Assembly: GCA_963783865.1 (NCBI GenBank)
Contig: CAWAPD010000003.1
Location: 124,001-188,000, forward strand
DNA from: CAWAPD01 sp963783865
GTDB lineage: Bacteria; Actinomycetota; Thermoleophilia; UBA2241
Direction of reading: 5' to 3'
Length of the DNA stretch: 64,000 bases
The translations under genes and the position numbers were made by a program. Under the pieces are notes generated by a model. The model did not search any database. It saw only the letters and a program-made list of their open reading frames with translations, and was not told the DNA's origin. Positions 41,531-50,468 of the stretch are shown piece after piece; the stretch's first letter is position 1; each line of letters opens with the position of its first letter.

Positions 41531-42787
41531 TCATCGCCGCCTCAGGGCCGGCACCTGGCAGGCCACGATCGTCCCCGCCGTGAGCAGCAACCCCATGGCG
41601 ACCATCACGAGCTGTGCCTCGAACACAGCCGAGAGCATCGTCGCCGCCGCGTAGGAGACGACCAGAGCCAGGGCCATCAGTGCGGCGCGAGAGCTGATCA
41701 CGCGTGCACGGACGAGGCTGGGCGCGCGCTCCTGGACGAGGGTCAAGGCCGGCACGAAGAACAGGAGGTTGAACACTCCGGAGACACCGTTCAGGACGAC
41801 CGCCGGCCAGAACGGGAGCACGGCGACGGCAGCCATGACGACGCCGGTGGCGATGAGTCCCGCCAAGATGGTGGGCCCCTTGCCGAACCGGTCCACGATG
41901 GGCCCGCAGCACAGGGCGCCGAGCACGAAGCCCACCGCCAGCGACGCTTCGAAGAGGCCGAGCCCCATGGCCCCGCGGCGCCAGTGCGAGAGGACAAGCA
42001 TCGAGGTCAGGGGCGTCTCGGCGCTGGCGATGGCCGCCGCGCACAGCAGCAGCACCGTGTTGGCGCGCAGGACGTGGTCCTGCCAGATCGCCCGCAAGCC
42101 GGCGCCCAGTTGGAGGCCCGGGCCGGGCTGCCCAGCGGCGCCGACACCCGCGCCCTCGATCCGGCGGGCGTGCCACTGGGCTGCACCGCGGGCCGTGGTG
42201 AGGGCGATCAGGGCCGCCGATACCAGGAATGTGAGACTGTCGATGCCGAAGCCGGCGCGCACGCCGAGCGCCGCGATCAGCGCGCCGCCCAGCAGGTAGG
42301 CGACCGGGTCGAGCGCGCTCTGGGTCGTTTCGTCCAGCGTGTTCGCGGTCAGCAGCTCGTGTTCGGCGACGATGTCGGGCAGCACCGCGTTCCGCGTGGG
42401 CGTGAAGAACACGGTCACCGTGGCGTGCAGTGCGGCCAGCAGATAGACGGCACCCAGCGGCAATCCCGCCGCGAGCGCGAGGACCAGGACGATCAGGGCC
42501 CGGGCGCAGTCGGTGGCGATGAGGAGGGTCTTGCGACTGACGCGATCGGCGAGCGCGCCGGCGAACAGGCCGAACACCGCCCTTGGCAGCACGGTGAGCG
42601 TGAGGACCAGGCCGATGGTGCTGTTGCTGCCGGTCATCGCGAAGACCAGCGAGATGAGTCCGATCTGGGTGAGGCGGTCACCGAACGTGCTGACTACCTG
42701 GGCCGACCACAGCAGCCGGTAGTCGTGGATCGAAAGGACGCGGTGGTAGCCGGCGAACTGGGCCCGCAGGGGGGCGATGGCGTTCAT
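41531..42787 (-). CDS. MFS transporter (DHA3/enterobactin-exporter-like)
   Basis: 418 residues, 12 membrane segments. ATG 42787 overlaps the DUF5317 stop by 4 bases. Family features include NAIAPLRAQ..YRLLWSAQVVSTFGDRLTQ at the start, the loop motif FAGALADRVSRKTLLIATD, and FFTPTRNAVLPDIV, typical of MFS_3/DHA3 proteins that export drugs or siderophores. It forms a two-gene unit with DUF5317, four bases before the c-di-GMP gene, so all three may share a transcript. Substrate unknown. Confidence 0.88.
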   Translation of the reverse strand: MNAIAPLRAQFAGYHRVLSIHDYRLLWSAQVVSTFGDRLTQIGLISLVFAMTGSNSTIGLVLTLTVLPRAVFGLFAGALADRVSRKTLLIATDCARALIVLVLALAAGLPLGAVYLLAALHATVTVFFTPTRNAVLPDIVAEHELLTANTLDETTQSALDPVAYLLGGALIAALGVRAGFGIDSLTFLVSAALIALTTARGAAQWHARRIEGAGVGAAGQPGPGLQLGAGLRAIWQDHVLRANTVLLLCAAAIASAETPLTSMLVLSHWRRGAMGLGLFEASLAVGFVLGALCCGPIVDRFGKGPTILAGLIATGVVMAAVAVLPFWPAVVLNGVSGVFNLLFFVPALTLVQERAPSLVRARVISSRAALMALALVVSYAAATMLSAVFEAQLVMVAMGLLLTAGTIVACQVPALRRR

Positions 42788-43335
42788 GCGGCCTCCACGA
42801 CCGCGGAGGGTCCACGCATCGACGCCGCCAGCAAGGCCGCGACCCCCGCAGCGATGAGCAGGTCGCCGACGCTGAAGACGTTGGCCGCCGGCACCCAGGA
42901 AGGCACGGCGAAGACGTCGGCGAGGACCCTCAGATGCGTGTGCGCGCCGATCACGGCCGAGTTGTTGTGGGTGTCGCCGCTGTAGGCGATGCCGGCCAGC
43001 GCCAGGGCCTTCCCGCTGGCCGGCATGTAGCCGCCGTTGGCCACGATGGCGACCATGTTGAGGCCCAGGCCGACGCCGGCGATGGACACACCGAGGCGCT
43101 GGCGGTTGAGGACGACGAACCACGCGAGCAACGCGTAGGAAGCGAGATGCAGGACCACCGTCGTGGGCCGACCCACGAAAGCGCCCACCGGCGAGAAGGC
43201 GACGATCTGCAGGCCGAGCGCCGCGAGGACCAGCCACCCTCTGGTCAGGGCCAGCTGCGCGAGGTTATGCAGCCGCCCGCCGCAGAGGTAGCCGGCGGCG
43301 ACGCCGACGACGAACGCTGTCAGGAGCACGAGCAT
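42784..43335 (-). CDS. DUF5317 membrane protein
   Basis: 183 residues, five or so membrane segments. It matches the DUF5317 pattern: a start of MLVLLTAFVVGVAAGYLCGG with GGRLHNLAQL, then NRQRLGVSIAGVGLGLNMVA and the conserved IVANGGYMPAS, SGDTHNNSAVIGAHTHLRVL, DVFAVPSWVPAANVFSVGD. Function unknown; the family is common in Actinomycetota and Chloroflexota and often precedes signalling proteins. Here it is co-translated with an MFS transporter. Confidence 0.85.
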   Translation of the reverse strand: MLVLLTAFVVGVAAGYLCGGRLHNLAQLALTRGWLVLAALGLQIVAFSPVGAFVGRPTTVVLHLASYALLAWFVVLNRQRLGVSIAGVGLGLNMVAIVANGGYMPASGKALALAGIAYSGDTHNNSAVIGAHTHLRVLADVFAVPSWVPAANVFSVGDLLIAAGVAALLAASMRGPSAVVEAA

Positions 43336-43406
43336 GATCTCCCTGAAGGCTGGAGCGGACCAGCGGCCACAGCAGGCCAGTCGACGTCAGGGCGTCAGAG
43401 GTCCTC

Positions 43407-43502
43407 TCAGCCCCACTTGAAGCCGGCGCCGCTGGCAAGGACGAGAGCCAGCAGGACGGCCAGTCCGTAGAGATGCTTGTTGTGTGACATCAGTTTCTGC
43501 AT
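43407..43502 (-). CDS. Membrane microprotein 1 (31 residues), SGAGxKWG family
   Basis: ATG 43502 after CGGGAGTGTAGTC, stop TGA at 43407. Begins MQKLMSHNKHLYGL and ends VLASGAGFKWG: a short basic N-terminus, one membrane helix and a conserved tail. It is a paralogue of the 32-residue gene 40 bases upstream. Two adjacent copies with own ribosome sites and the same tail argue that they are real genes. Confidence 0.65.
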   Translation of the reverse strand: MQKLMSHNKHLYGLAVLLALVLASGAGFKWG

Positions 43503-43542
43503 GACTACACTCCCGCTTCGAGGGTGACGCGGAACGGCGGCC

Positions 43543-43641
43543 TCAGCCCCACTTCCGCCCGGCTCCACTGGCCAGCACGAACGAGGCCACGACCACGACG
43601 TACAGCGCCAGTCGCGGGTACCTTCCGAGCAGTTTCTCCAT
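43543..43641 (-). CDS. Membrane microprotein 2 (32 residues), SGAGxKWG family
   Basis: ATG 43641 after GAGGGGAACCCGA, stop TGA. Begins MEKLLGRYPRLALYV and ends FVLASGAGRKWG. Same layout as microprotein 1: M-(Q/E)-K-L, basic patch, about 15 hydrophobic residues, then LASGAG-x-KWG at the very end. Likely a single-pass membrane peptide; role unknown. Confidence 0.65.
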   Translation of the reverse strand: MEKLLGRYPRLALYVVVVASFVLASGAGRKWG

Positions 43642-43929
43642 TCGGGTTCCCCTCTCGACTCTTCGAGGCGACCGCCTGACAGCAGCCGCCAGCCCGCTCC
43701 GTCCCAGTATCGGCTTTGGCGGCGTCAGGGCCATGAGATATACGTCTATGCCGGGCTGACCCAGGCACGGACCGCGTGGGCGAAGGGCGACGGGAACGTC
43801 CTGCAGGAGTGGCGGCGGCGGTCGCGCGAGCCGGTCGATCCGACGATGATCGGCCCGCGCCGACTCGCGGGAGGGTGCGGCCGGGTCGGTCCCGCGTCGC
43901 AGGAGGTGCGCGGGCTGCCCGGCCCGCGG

Positions 43930-44376
43930 TCAGCTGAGAGAGACGAGCTCGTACACGACGACGGCGCCGTAGACGGCCACGGCCAGGGGCGCCAGGAGCA
44001 GCGCCTGCCGATGGCGTCGCAACGCCCAGATGCCCACCGAAACACCTGCGACGATCCCGATCTTCAGGGCCGCCGCCGGCGCCGGGCCGGCGCCGAACAC
44101 GTACTGCATGAAGGGGTTCCCCTCGGCGGCGCCGTGGCGCAGTGCGACCAGGGTCAGGCGCAGGTCGAGTGCGCTGAGGAGGTTGGCGAGTCCCAACAGG
44201 GCCAGGAGTGCGACGGGGTGGTCCCGCAAGAACGCGAGGAGGGCGTCCAAGGCGGCGGCGGCGCCGCGGCGCCGCCGCCTCTCGAACCCCAGGCGCCGCT
44301 CGCTGAGGACGAACCGTCTGCTTTGGCGGCGGGACGTCGCGCGTCGGTCGATCGGCTGTGTCAAGTTCACTGTCAT
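43930..44376 (-). CDS. DUF5658-like small membrane protein
   Basis: 148 residues from ATG 44376 (GGAGGATG upstream). A basic cytoplasmic lead (RRATSRRQSRRF) is followed by three membrane segments. The motif NLLSALDLRLTLVALRHGAA, then EGNPFMQYVFG is the DUF5658 signature (N-x-x-D/S-x-x-T at the first helix, E-x-NP-x-M at the loop). Function unknown. The 288 bases between this gene and the microproteins hold no other gene. Confidence 0.7.
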   Translation of the reverse strand: MTVNLTQPIDRRATSRRQSRRFVLSERRLGFERRRRRGAAAALDALLAFLRDHPVALLALLGLANLLSALDLRLTLVALRHGAAEGNPFMQYVFGAGPAPAAALKIGIVAGVSVGIWALRRHRQALLLAPLAVAVYGAVVVYELVSLS

Positions 44377-44499
44377 CGTCGGAGCATCCTCCGTGTGCGC
44401 CACATATTCCCGTGGTCGCCACCCCCGAACGCGCATGCCCCGTTGAGCTCTGGCTGCACCGTCCGCCGACGCGAGGATCCGCAGGGAGTCCCGACGGCG

Positions 44500-44925
44500 T
44501 CAGTCTAGGGCTGCCTGAAGCCTTGCCATGGCTTCGGACTCGGTCGGGCCGGTCCCCTTGGCGGCTTCGGCGGTCGCCGTGGCGACGCCCATGACGAAGC
44601 CCTTGAACGCGTCGAGATCCTCGGGAGCCTTGGCCGCGACGACCTGTGCGGCTTCGTGCACGCGACCGGTCACCTCGCCCGCCACGTCGGCGGGGTTGCC
44701 GCCCACCGCCTTGTCGCGATGCGTCTTGATGTCGCTCGCGAGGTCGCGGACCAGCGCGTTCTCGCCGGACGCCTTGACGCCGGCGATGTACTTGGCCGCC
44801 CCCGTGGCCTCCTTGAACGTGTCCCAGAATCCGGGGTCGGCCATCGAGAGATACGTCATCGTGTCGGTGACCGCCCACTGAAGCGTCTGCCACTCGGCCT
44901 CGGTGAAGTCCGCCTTGGTCGCCAT
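44500..44925 (-). CDS. Unknown small helical protein
   Basis: 141 residues from ATG 44925, with GGAGGGTAAGGA upstream, a strong ribosome site. All-helical, acidic, no membrane span: MATKADFTEAEWQTLQWAVT, then YLSMADPGFWDTFKEATGAA and FKGFVMGVATATAEAAKGTG. I recognise no characterised family; similar small proteins occur in actinobacteria. It is divergent from the Fic operon, whose start is 163 bases away. Confidence 0.6.
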   Translation of the reverse strand: MATKADFTEAEWQTLQWAVTDTMTYLSMADPGFWDTFKEATGAAKYIAGVKASGENALVRDLASDIKTHRDKAVGGNPADVAGEVTGRVHEAAQVVAAKAPEDLDAFKGFVMGVATATAEAAKGTGPTESEAMARLQAALD

Positions 44926-45088
44926 TCCTTACCCTCCAGTCCGCAAGTTGGTGGTGCGCTCCCGGCGACTCTACCCGGCTCGTGCGCCGCGGATGGGCGT
45001 TGCCGAACGGCAGGCCCCGAGATGCGCTGATAGTCTGATGTCGGCGCCCCCGGCAGGGGCGGGAGACCGGCACAGGGAAGGCCATGCG

Positions 45089-47209
45089 ATGGACCCCGGC
45101 GCGTTCAGGGCACCGAAGGCTGGAAGGATCGTCACCGCCCCCGAGGGGTACGCCGCCTTCGTCCCCGCCCCGCTCCCGCCCAGACTGACGTTCACGAGCG
45201 AGCTCGCCGTCGCCCTGTCGCGCGCCGACGCGGCGCTCGGCGCGCTCTCGGGGCTCGCCGGCGAGCTGCCGAACCCGACGGCGCTGGCGGCGCCCTTCCT
45301 GCGCCAGGAAGCCCTGTGCTCGTCGCGCATCGAGGGCGCCGACGTGAGCTTCACGGAGTTCCTGCTCGACGAGACCTCGGCCGCGCCCGTCCGCGCCCGC
45401 TTCGACCAGCTCGACGAGGTGCGCAACGTGCTCGCGACCCTGACCTACGGCCTGGAGTGTGTCGCCACATCGTCCCTGGACCTGAGCCTGATCCGAAGTC
45501 TGCACGAGCGCCTGCTGCACGGCGAGGCGCCCACGGCGCGCGCTCCCGGGGAGTTCCGCACGACGCAGAACTGGATCGGCCCTCCCGGATCGACCCTGGC
45601 CACCGCCACCTACGTCCCCCCGCCGGTGCCGCAGATGCTGGCCGCGCTCGACCGGTTCGAGGGCTTCATCGCCGAGCGCGACCGGCTGCCCGACCTCGTG
45701 CAGTGCGCGATGGCCCACGCGCAGTTCCAGTCCATCCACCCGTTCGTGGGCGGCAACGGGCGGCTGGGACGGGTCCTGATCGTGCTGTTCCTCGCCGCGC
45801 GCGGGCGGCTCGCGCAGCCGTTGCTGTACCTGTCGGCCTACCTCGAAGCCCACCGGCGCGAGTACTACACCCTGCTCCAACGGGTCCGCACGCACGGCGA
45901 CTGGCAGCCGTGGCTGGTCTTCTTCGCGGAGGGCGTGCGCGAGACGGCCGATCACGCCTACCAGCAGGCGCGCACGCTGCTGGGTCAGCGCGACCACTAC
46001 CTGTCGCGCTGCCCCGAGAAGCGCTGCGAGCTGGTCGACGAGCTCTTCGTCTCGCCGTTCCTGACGGCGCGCGAGGTGCGCCGCGTGCTGTGGGTGAGCG
46101 GCGGGACGGCGCGCCGCACCCTCGCCGGCCTCGAAGACCTCGGCCTGCTCGCCCGCGTGGAGGGCACGGACCGGCCGCGGGTCTACGTGGCGCAGTCGAT
46201 CCTCGACGCCATCGTCGAGCCCATCGAGGCGATGGGGGCCGGCGCCGACGACGAGGCGTCGGAGGGCGCCCCCCTGAAGTCGTGGCTCGGCATGGACACG
46301 AGGCCGAGCCGCGTCGCCGACCGCCTCATGCGCGAGGCCATGGCGATCGTCGACGCGGCTCGGCGGACCGGGGTGGAGGTGCGGATCGCCGGCGGCCTGG
46401 CCATCCGGCGCCACTGCATCGACCTGGAGTTCCTGGAGCGCGAGTACTCCGACATCGACCTCGTCGGGTTCTCCGGTCAGAGCGAGGAGCTGCGCGCGGT
46501 CTTCTCCGGCCTGGGCTATGCCGAGAACCGCTACGTGCGCCAGGTGACCGAGGACCAGCAGCTCCAGTTCGTCCGCAAGGAGGTGGTCCTGGCCGCGCGG
46601 CGCCGGAGGCAGGTCGCGGCCGGGCTGACGACCGCCGACGAGCCGGCGCCCGACGGACCGGAGGCGCCGGCCGGGTCGGCGGTCCCGGCCCGGCCGCTCG
46701 TCGACCACGTCGACGTCTTCCTGGACGTGATGCGGATGGACCACGACATCGACGTGAGAGACCGCCTGGAGATCGACGCGTACGCGATCTCGCCGGTCGA
46801 CGCCCTGATGGCGAAGGCGCAGATCGGCCGCATCAACCACAAGGACGTCCACGACATCATCGCCCTGTTCAAGGACCTGCCCCTGCGCGACGTGGACGAC
46901 GACATGTCGATCTATCTCCCGGACCTGGCCGAGGCCTGCGCGAGCGACTGGGGCCTCTACACCGACCTGACGGCGAACCTCGGGGTGGTGCTGGACTGGC
47001 TCGGCGACTACGACCTCTCCGACGAGGAGAAGGAGCTGGTCCGATCGCGCATCGCGACCGCCCTCGAAGCCATCGAGGCCGAGGAGAAGACGCGGGGCTG
47101 GCAGCTGCGCGCCCGCATCGGCAAGCACGCCCCCTGGCGCAACGAGGTCGAACACGCCGAGGGCGCGCCGATCGCCGTCTCGCCGCGAGAGACCATCGGC
47201 GAGAGCTGA
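45089..47209 (+). CDS. Fic-domain protein fused to a winged helix and a nucleotidyltransferase-like domain
   Basis: 706 residues from ATG 45089. The N-terminal part (about 70-90) contains the class II auto-inhibitory motif SSRIEG; the Fic core has the complete catalytic motif HPFVGGNGRLGR (His about 217), so it should transfer AMP or another nucleotide to a target hydroxyl. A winged helix follows (about 315-375: LTAREVRRVLWVSGGTARRT). Residues about 425-610 look like a second nucleotidyltransferase fold: AGGLAIRRHC, YSDIDLVGF and VDHVDVFLDVM supply the expected acidic residues. The usual Fic-HTH protein is about 370 residues and ends before this part. It heads an operon with a dehydrogenase and an MttB homologue (13- and 14-base gaps). 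Confidence 0.85.
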   Translation: MDPGAFRAPKAGRIVTAPEGYAAFVPAPLPPRLTFTSELAVALSRADAALGALSGLAGELPNPTALAAPFLRQEALCSSRIEGADVSFTEFLLDETSAAPVRARFDQLDEVRNVLATLTYGLECVATSSLDLSLIRSLHERLLHGEAPTARAPGEFRTTQNWIGPPGSTLATATYVPPPVPQMLAALDRFEGFIAERDRLPDLVQCAMAHAQFQSIHPFVGGNGRLGRVLIVLFLAARGRLAQPLLYLSAYLEAHRREYYTLLQRVRTHGDWQPWLVFFAEGVRETADHAYQQARTLLGQRDHYLSRCPEKRCELVDELFVSPFLTAREVRRVLWVSGGTARRTLAGLEDLGLLARVEGTDRPRVYVAQSILDAIVEPIEAMGAGADDEASEGAPLKSWLGMDTRPSRVADRLMREAMAIVDAARRTGVEVRIAGGLAIRRHCIDLEFLEREYSDIDLVGFSGQSEELRAVFSGLGYAENRYVRQVTEDQQLQFVRKEVVLAARRRRQVAAGLTTADEPAPDGPEAPAGSAVPARPLVDHVDVFLDVMRMDHDIDVRDRLEIDAYAISPVDALMAKAQIGRINHKDVHDIIALFKDLPLRDVDDDMSIYLPDLAEACASDWGLYTDLTANLGVVLDWLGDYDLSDEEKELVRSRIATALEAIEAEEKTRGWQLRARIGKHAPWRNEVEHAEGAPIAVSPRETIGES

Positions 47210-47222
47210 GGAGGCCAACGAC

Positions 47223-48257
47223 ATGAGCCCGGTGCGCATCGCACTCTTCGGTCTCGGACCGATCGGCAAGGCGGTCGGCGCCTTGGCCCTCTCGCGCGCG
47301 AACCTCGAGATCGTGGGCGCCGTCGACGTCGATCCGCATCTCGTCGGGCTCGACCTGGGTCGCTGCCTCGAGGCGGGGCGGGACCTCGGCATCCGGGTGA
47401 CCGCCGACGCGGACGAGATGCTCGCCGTCGCCAAGCCCGAGGTGGTCCTGCACTGCACAGGGTCGTCGATCGAGCGGGTGGCCGGTCAGCTGCGCGCGAT
47501 CGTCGGCCGCGGCGCCGCGGTCGTCTCGACGTGCGAGGAGCTGTCGTTTCCCTGGCTGGGCGACCATCCCGAGGTCGCCGAGCTCGACGAGCTGGCCCGC
47601 GCGCTCGGTGTGGCGGTGCTGGGCACGGGCGTGAACCCGGGCTTCGCCATGGACACCGTGCCGCTGCTGCTCAGCGGCGCGGCCCAGAGGGTCGACCACG
47701 TGAGCGTCAGCCGCGTGCAGGACGCGGCCGCGCGGCGCCTGCCGCTGCAGCGCAAGGTCGGGGTCGGCATCAGCGTGCAGGAGTTCGAAGCCCGGCGCGA
47801 CACGATCGGTCACGTCGGCCTGCCCGAGTCGCTCCACCTGCTGGCCGGCGGCCTCGGCTGGCGGCTCGAGCGCACGGAACGCACGCTCGAGCCGGTGATC
47901 GCGGCCGCCCCCGCGACCTACGGCGAGACCGCCGTCGACGCCGGCTGCGTCCTCGGCGTGCACGAGCGGGTCCGAGGGTTCGTCGACGGGCGCGAGCGCA
48001 TCGTCCTCGACCTGAGGATGTACGCCGGCGCGCCCGACCCGCACGACGCGGTCGAGATCGAGGGCGTGCCCGACGTGCGATCGCGCGTCGACGGGCTGCA
48101 CGGCGACCTGTGCACCGCCGCGGTCGCAGTGAACTGCGTCGGGGCGGTGCTGCGGGCCCGGCCCGGCGTGCTCACCATGCTCGACGTGCCGCTGGTCACG
48201 GCCCGGACGGGCGATCTGCCTCACCTGCCTGGGCGCGGCGCGGCAGTCCGGGCCTGA
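47223..48257 (+). CDS. DapB-like NAD(P)-dependent dehydrogenase (2,4-diaminopentanoate dehydrogenase type)
   Basis: 344 residues from ATG 47223, 13 bases after the Fic gene. Rossmann motif VRIALFGLGPIGKAVGALAL and acidic NAD-binding position VGAVDVDPHLVG. The central part LGTGVNPGFAMDTVPLLL and VSRVQDAAARRLPLQRKVGV closely follow the family that includes 2,4-diaminopentanoate dehydrogenase of ornithine fermentation. These oxidise or reduce an amine/imine carbon. Its position before an MttB homologue suggests a pathway in which a methylated amino compound is demethylated and deaminated; that is inference. Confidence 0.85.
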   Translation: MSPVRIALFGLGPIGKAVGALALSRANLEIVGAVDVDPHLVGLDLGRCLEAGRDLGIRVTADADEMLAVAKPEVVLHCTGSSIERVAGQLRAIVGRGAAVVSTCEELSFPWLGDHPEVAELDELARALGVAVLGTGVNPGFAMDTVPLLLSGAAQRVDHVSVSRVQDAAARRLPLQRKVGVGISVQEFEARRDTIGHVGLPESLHLLAGGLGWRLERTERTLEPVIAAAPATYGETAVDAGCVLGVHERVRGFVDGRERIVLDLRMYAGAPDPHDAVEIEGVPDVRSRVDGLHGDLCTAAVAVNCVGAVLRARPGVLTMLDVPLVTARTGDLPHLPGRGAAVRA

Positions 48258-48271
48258 GAAGAGGCGAGCGC

Positions 48272-49678
48272 ATGGACCGCGATCAGCTTCGGAAGCTCCA
48301 CGAGGCCGGTCTCGCGATCCTCGCCCGCACCGGCGTCGTCTTCCAGGACGACGAGACGGTGCGGCTGTTCGCGCGGCACGGGTTCGCGGTCGACGGCTCG
48401 CGCGTGTTCATGACGGCCGAGCAGGTGGGCGCGGCGGTCGCCGCCGCCCCCTCGAGCTTCGTCGTCGCGGGCCGCGACGCGGCCCGCGACGTGACGATCG
48501 GGGGCGGCGGCGTGGTCGCCGCGCCTGGCTCGGGGGCCACGTCCATCCTCGAGGGCGACCGTCTCCGCGCCCTCACCGTCGACGACGTGGCGACCTGGGT
48601 GCGCCTCTGTCATCAGCTCCCCAACGTGGACCTGCTCGGCTACCTGCTGGCGACGTCCGGCGATCCCGGCGCCGACTACCTGCGATCGGTGCGCGACAGC
48701 CTCGTCCTGACCGACAAGCCCTACGAGTTCCCGGTGGTCGAGCCCTGGCACCTGCGGGCCGCGCTGGACCTGCAGGAGATCCTCTGGGGCGCCGCCTGGC
48801 ACGAGCGGCCGCGGGTGTTCGTCGTCCTGAACACGACGGCGCCCCTGGTCGTCGCGGGCCCGGCCTGCCGGGCCGCGCGCGAGCTCGCCGTGTTGCGCCA
48901 GCCGGTGTGCGTCACGCCCTGCGCGATGGGCGGCACGACCGGGCCGGTGACCCTGGCCGGGCTGCTCGCCCTGCAGCATGCGGAGGCGCTCGCCGGGCTG
49001 GCGCTGGTCGAGCTCGCCCAGCCCGGCGCCCCCTTCCTGTACGGTGGGTTTTCGGGCGTCGCCGACCTCGGCACCGGGGACTTCATCGCGGCGGCGCCCC
49101 AGTCCCGGGCGATCGCCGCCGCGACTGTGGAGCTGGCAAAGTCCCTGGGTCTGCCGGTGCGGGCCGGGGCCGGGACCACCGACGCGCACGCCCTCGACCT
49201 GCAGGCCGGAGCGGAGACGGCGCTAGGCCTGTGGACGGTGCTGGAGCGCGGGGTCGACTTCATCCTCCACACAGCCGGCACCCTCGACGCCCTCAACACC
49301 GTGAGCTTCGAGAAGCTGGTGCTCGACGACGAGCTCGTCGGCATGCTCCGCGAGCGCCCGCTCGACGTCGCGGTCGACGAGGAGACGCTGGCGCTCGACG
49401 TGATCGACGACGTGGGGCCCGGTGGCGGCTTCCTGGCCGAGAAGCACACCCGCCGCCACGGCCGCGACCACCGGCCGCCAAGACTCTTCAACCGGGCAGC
49501 ATACGCAGCCCGGGCGGACGAGGGCCGCTACCTCGCCGCCACTGCCGGCGATCGGGTGCGCGAGCTGCTCGACGGCTACGCCGAGCCGGCGATGGACGGC
49601 ACCGTCCGCCGGCAGCTCGACCGCTACGTCGCCGAGGGCGGACCGGTGAGACAGGGCGGAGACGCGCAACGCCGCTAG
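48272..49678 (+). CDS. MttB-family methyltransferase lacking pyrrolysine
   Basis: 468 residues from ATG 48272, 14 bases after the dehydrogenase. The same barrel family as mttB (TNKLHEAGLAILARTGVVF-like start, VVAGRDAARDV, PCAMGGTTGPVTLAGLLALQ), but the Pyl position is an ordinary glycine: AGAGTTDAHALDLQAGAE aligns with SGA-Pyl-GDSKLCDAQSG of the gene at 32287. Non-Pyl members demethylate quaternary amines such as glycine betaine, carnitine or proline betaine and pass the methyl to a corrinoid protein. Substrate here unknown; no corrinoid protein is adjacent. Stop TAG is a true end, with no homologous sequence after it. Confidence 0.88.
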   Translation: MDRDQLRKLHEAGLAILARTGVVFQDDETVRLFARHGFAVDGSRVFMTAEQVGAAVAAAPSSFVVAGRDAARDVTIGGGGVVAAPGSGATSILEGDRLRALTVDDVATWVRLCHQLPNVDLLGYLLATSGDPGADYLRSVRDSLVLTDKPYEFPVVEPWHLRAALDLQEILWGAAWHERPRVFVVLNTTAPLVVAGPACRAARELAVLRQPVCVTPCAMGGTTGPVTLAGLLALQHAEALAGLALVELAQPGAPFLYGGFSGVADLGTGDFIAAAPQSRAIAAATVELAKSLGLPVRAGAGTTDAHALDLQAGAETALGLWTVLERGVDFILHTAGTLDALNTVSFEKLVLDDELVGMLRERPLDVAVDEETLALDVIDDVGPGGGFLAEKHTRRHGRDHRPPRLFNRAAYAARADEGRYLAATAGDRVRELLDGYAEPAMDGTVRRQLDRYVAEGGPVRQGGDAQRR

Positions 49679-49769
49679 CAATGCCGCCCTCGCGGTAGTG
49701 GGCAGTCAACGCGGGCCGGCGCGCGACTTCATCGAGAAGCGGCGCTTCCGCCTTCACCGAGAGGCGATC

Positions 49770-50468
49770 ATGATCCTCATCGTGCAGCACCGGGTGCGTG
49801 ACTACGACGCGTGGAAGCGCGTCTTCGACGAGCACGGCGACGTCCGCCGCCGACACGGCGCAACGGGCCACGAGCTCTTCCGGGGGATCGACGACCCCGA
49901 CGAGATCACCATTGTGAACCACTTCCCGTCGAAGGAGCAGGCTGAGGCGTTCGCCGCCGACCCGTCATTGGCAGAGGCGATGCAGCGCGGCGGCGTCATC
50001 GGCGAGCCGCGCATCACCTGGGCCCGGGAGATAGAGACGGTCGGCACCGACGCCGGCGTGCGCGCGGCGTCGGCGCGGTTCTACTCCGCGCTGAACCGCA
50101 TGACCGAAGGCGACTCCGGCGCGCTGGCGGACGCGTGGTCCCACGACGCGACCGTGACCACCATGCATCCGATCGGCGGCCGGCAGACCGGCTGGGACGA
50201 GGTCAGGGGTTCGTTCGATGGGGTGGCGGAACTCGCATCCGGGGGCCGGGTCGAGCTCCGCGACCAGCGCATCCTGGTCGCCGGGGACCTGGCCTACGAG
50301 GTCGGCGTCGAACACGGGCAGGCGACGCTCGCCGGAGAGTCGGTCCAGATCGAGCAGCGCGTGACCAACGTCTATCGCCGCGACGGCGGCGAGTGGAAGA
50401 TGGTCCACCACCACACCGACATCTCGCCGGCGATGCTCGCGATCGTCGCCCGGCTGCAGGCGGCGTAG
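49770..50468 (+). CDS. Two-domain protein: dimeric alpha/beta-barrel domain plus SnoaL-like domain
   Basis: 232 residues from ATG 49770 (GAGAGGCG upstream). Residues 1-95 match the ferredoxin-like stress-responsive/ABM-type fold (ILIVQHRVRDYDAWKRVFDE, HELFRGIDDPDEITIVNHFP). Residues 105-232 are an NTF2-fold SnoaL_3-type domain (FYSALNRMTEGDSGALADAW, HDATVTTMHPIGGRQTGWDE, NVYRRDGGEWKMVHHHTDIS). Both are small-molecule binding folds; their fusion suggests one substrate or quinone-type detoxification. Separated from the MttB operon by 91 bases. Confidence 0.8.
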   Translation: MILIVQHRVRDYDAWKRVFDEHGDVRRRHGATGHELFRGIDDPDEITIVNHFPSKEQAEAFAADPSLAEAMQRGGVIGEPRITWAREIETVGTDAGVRAASARFYSALNRMTEGDSGALADAWSHDATVTTMHPIGGRQTGWDEVRGSFDGVAELASGGRVELRDQRILVAGDLAYEVGVEHGQATLAGESVQIEQRVTNVYRRDGGEWKMVHHHTDISPAMLAIVARLQAA

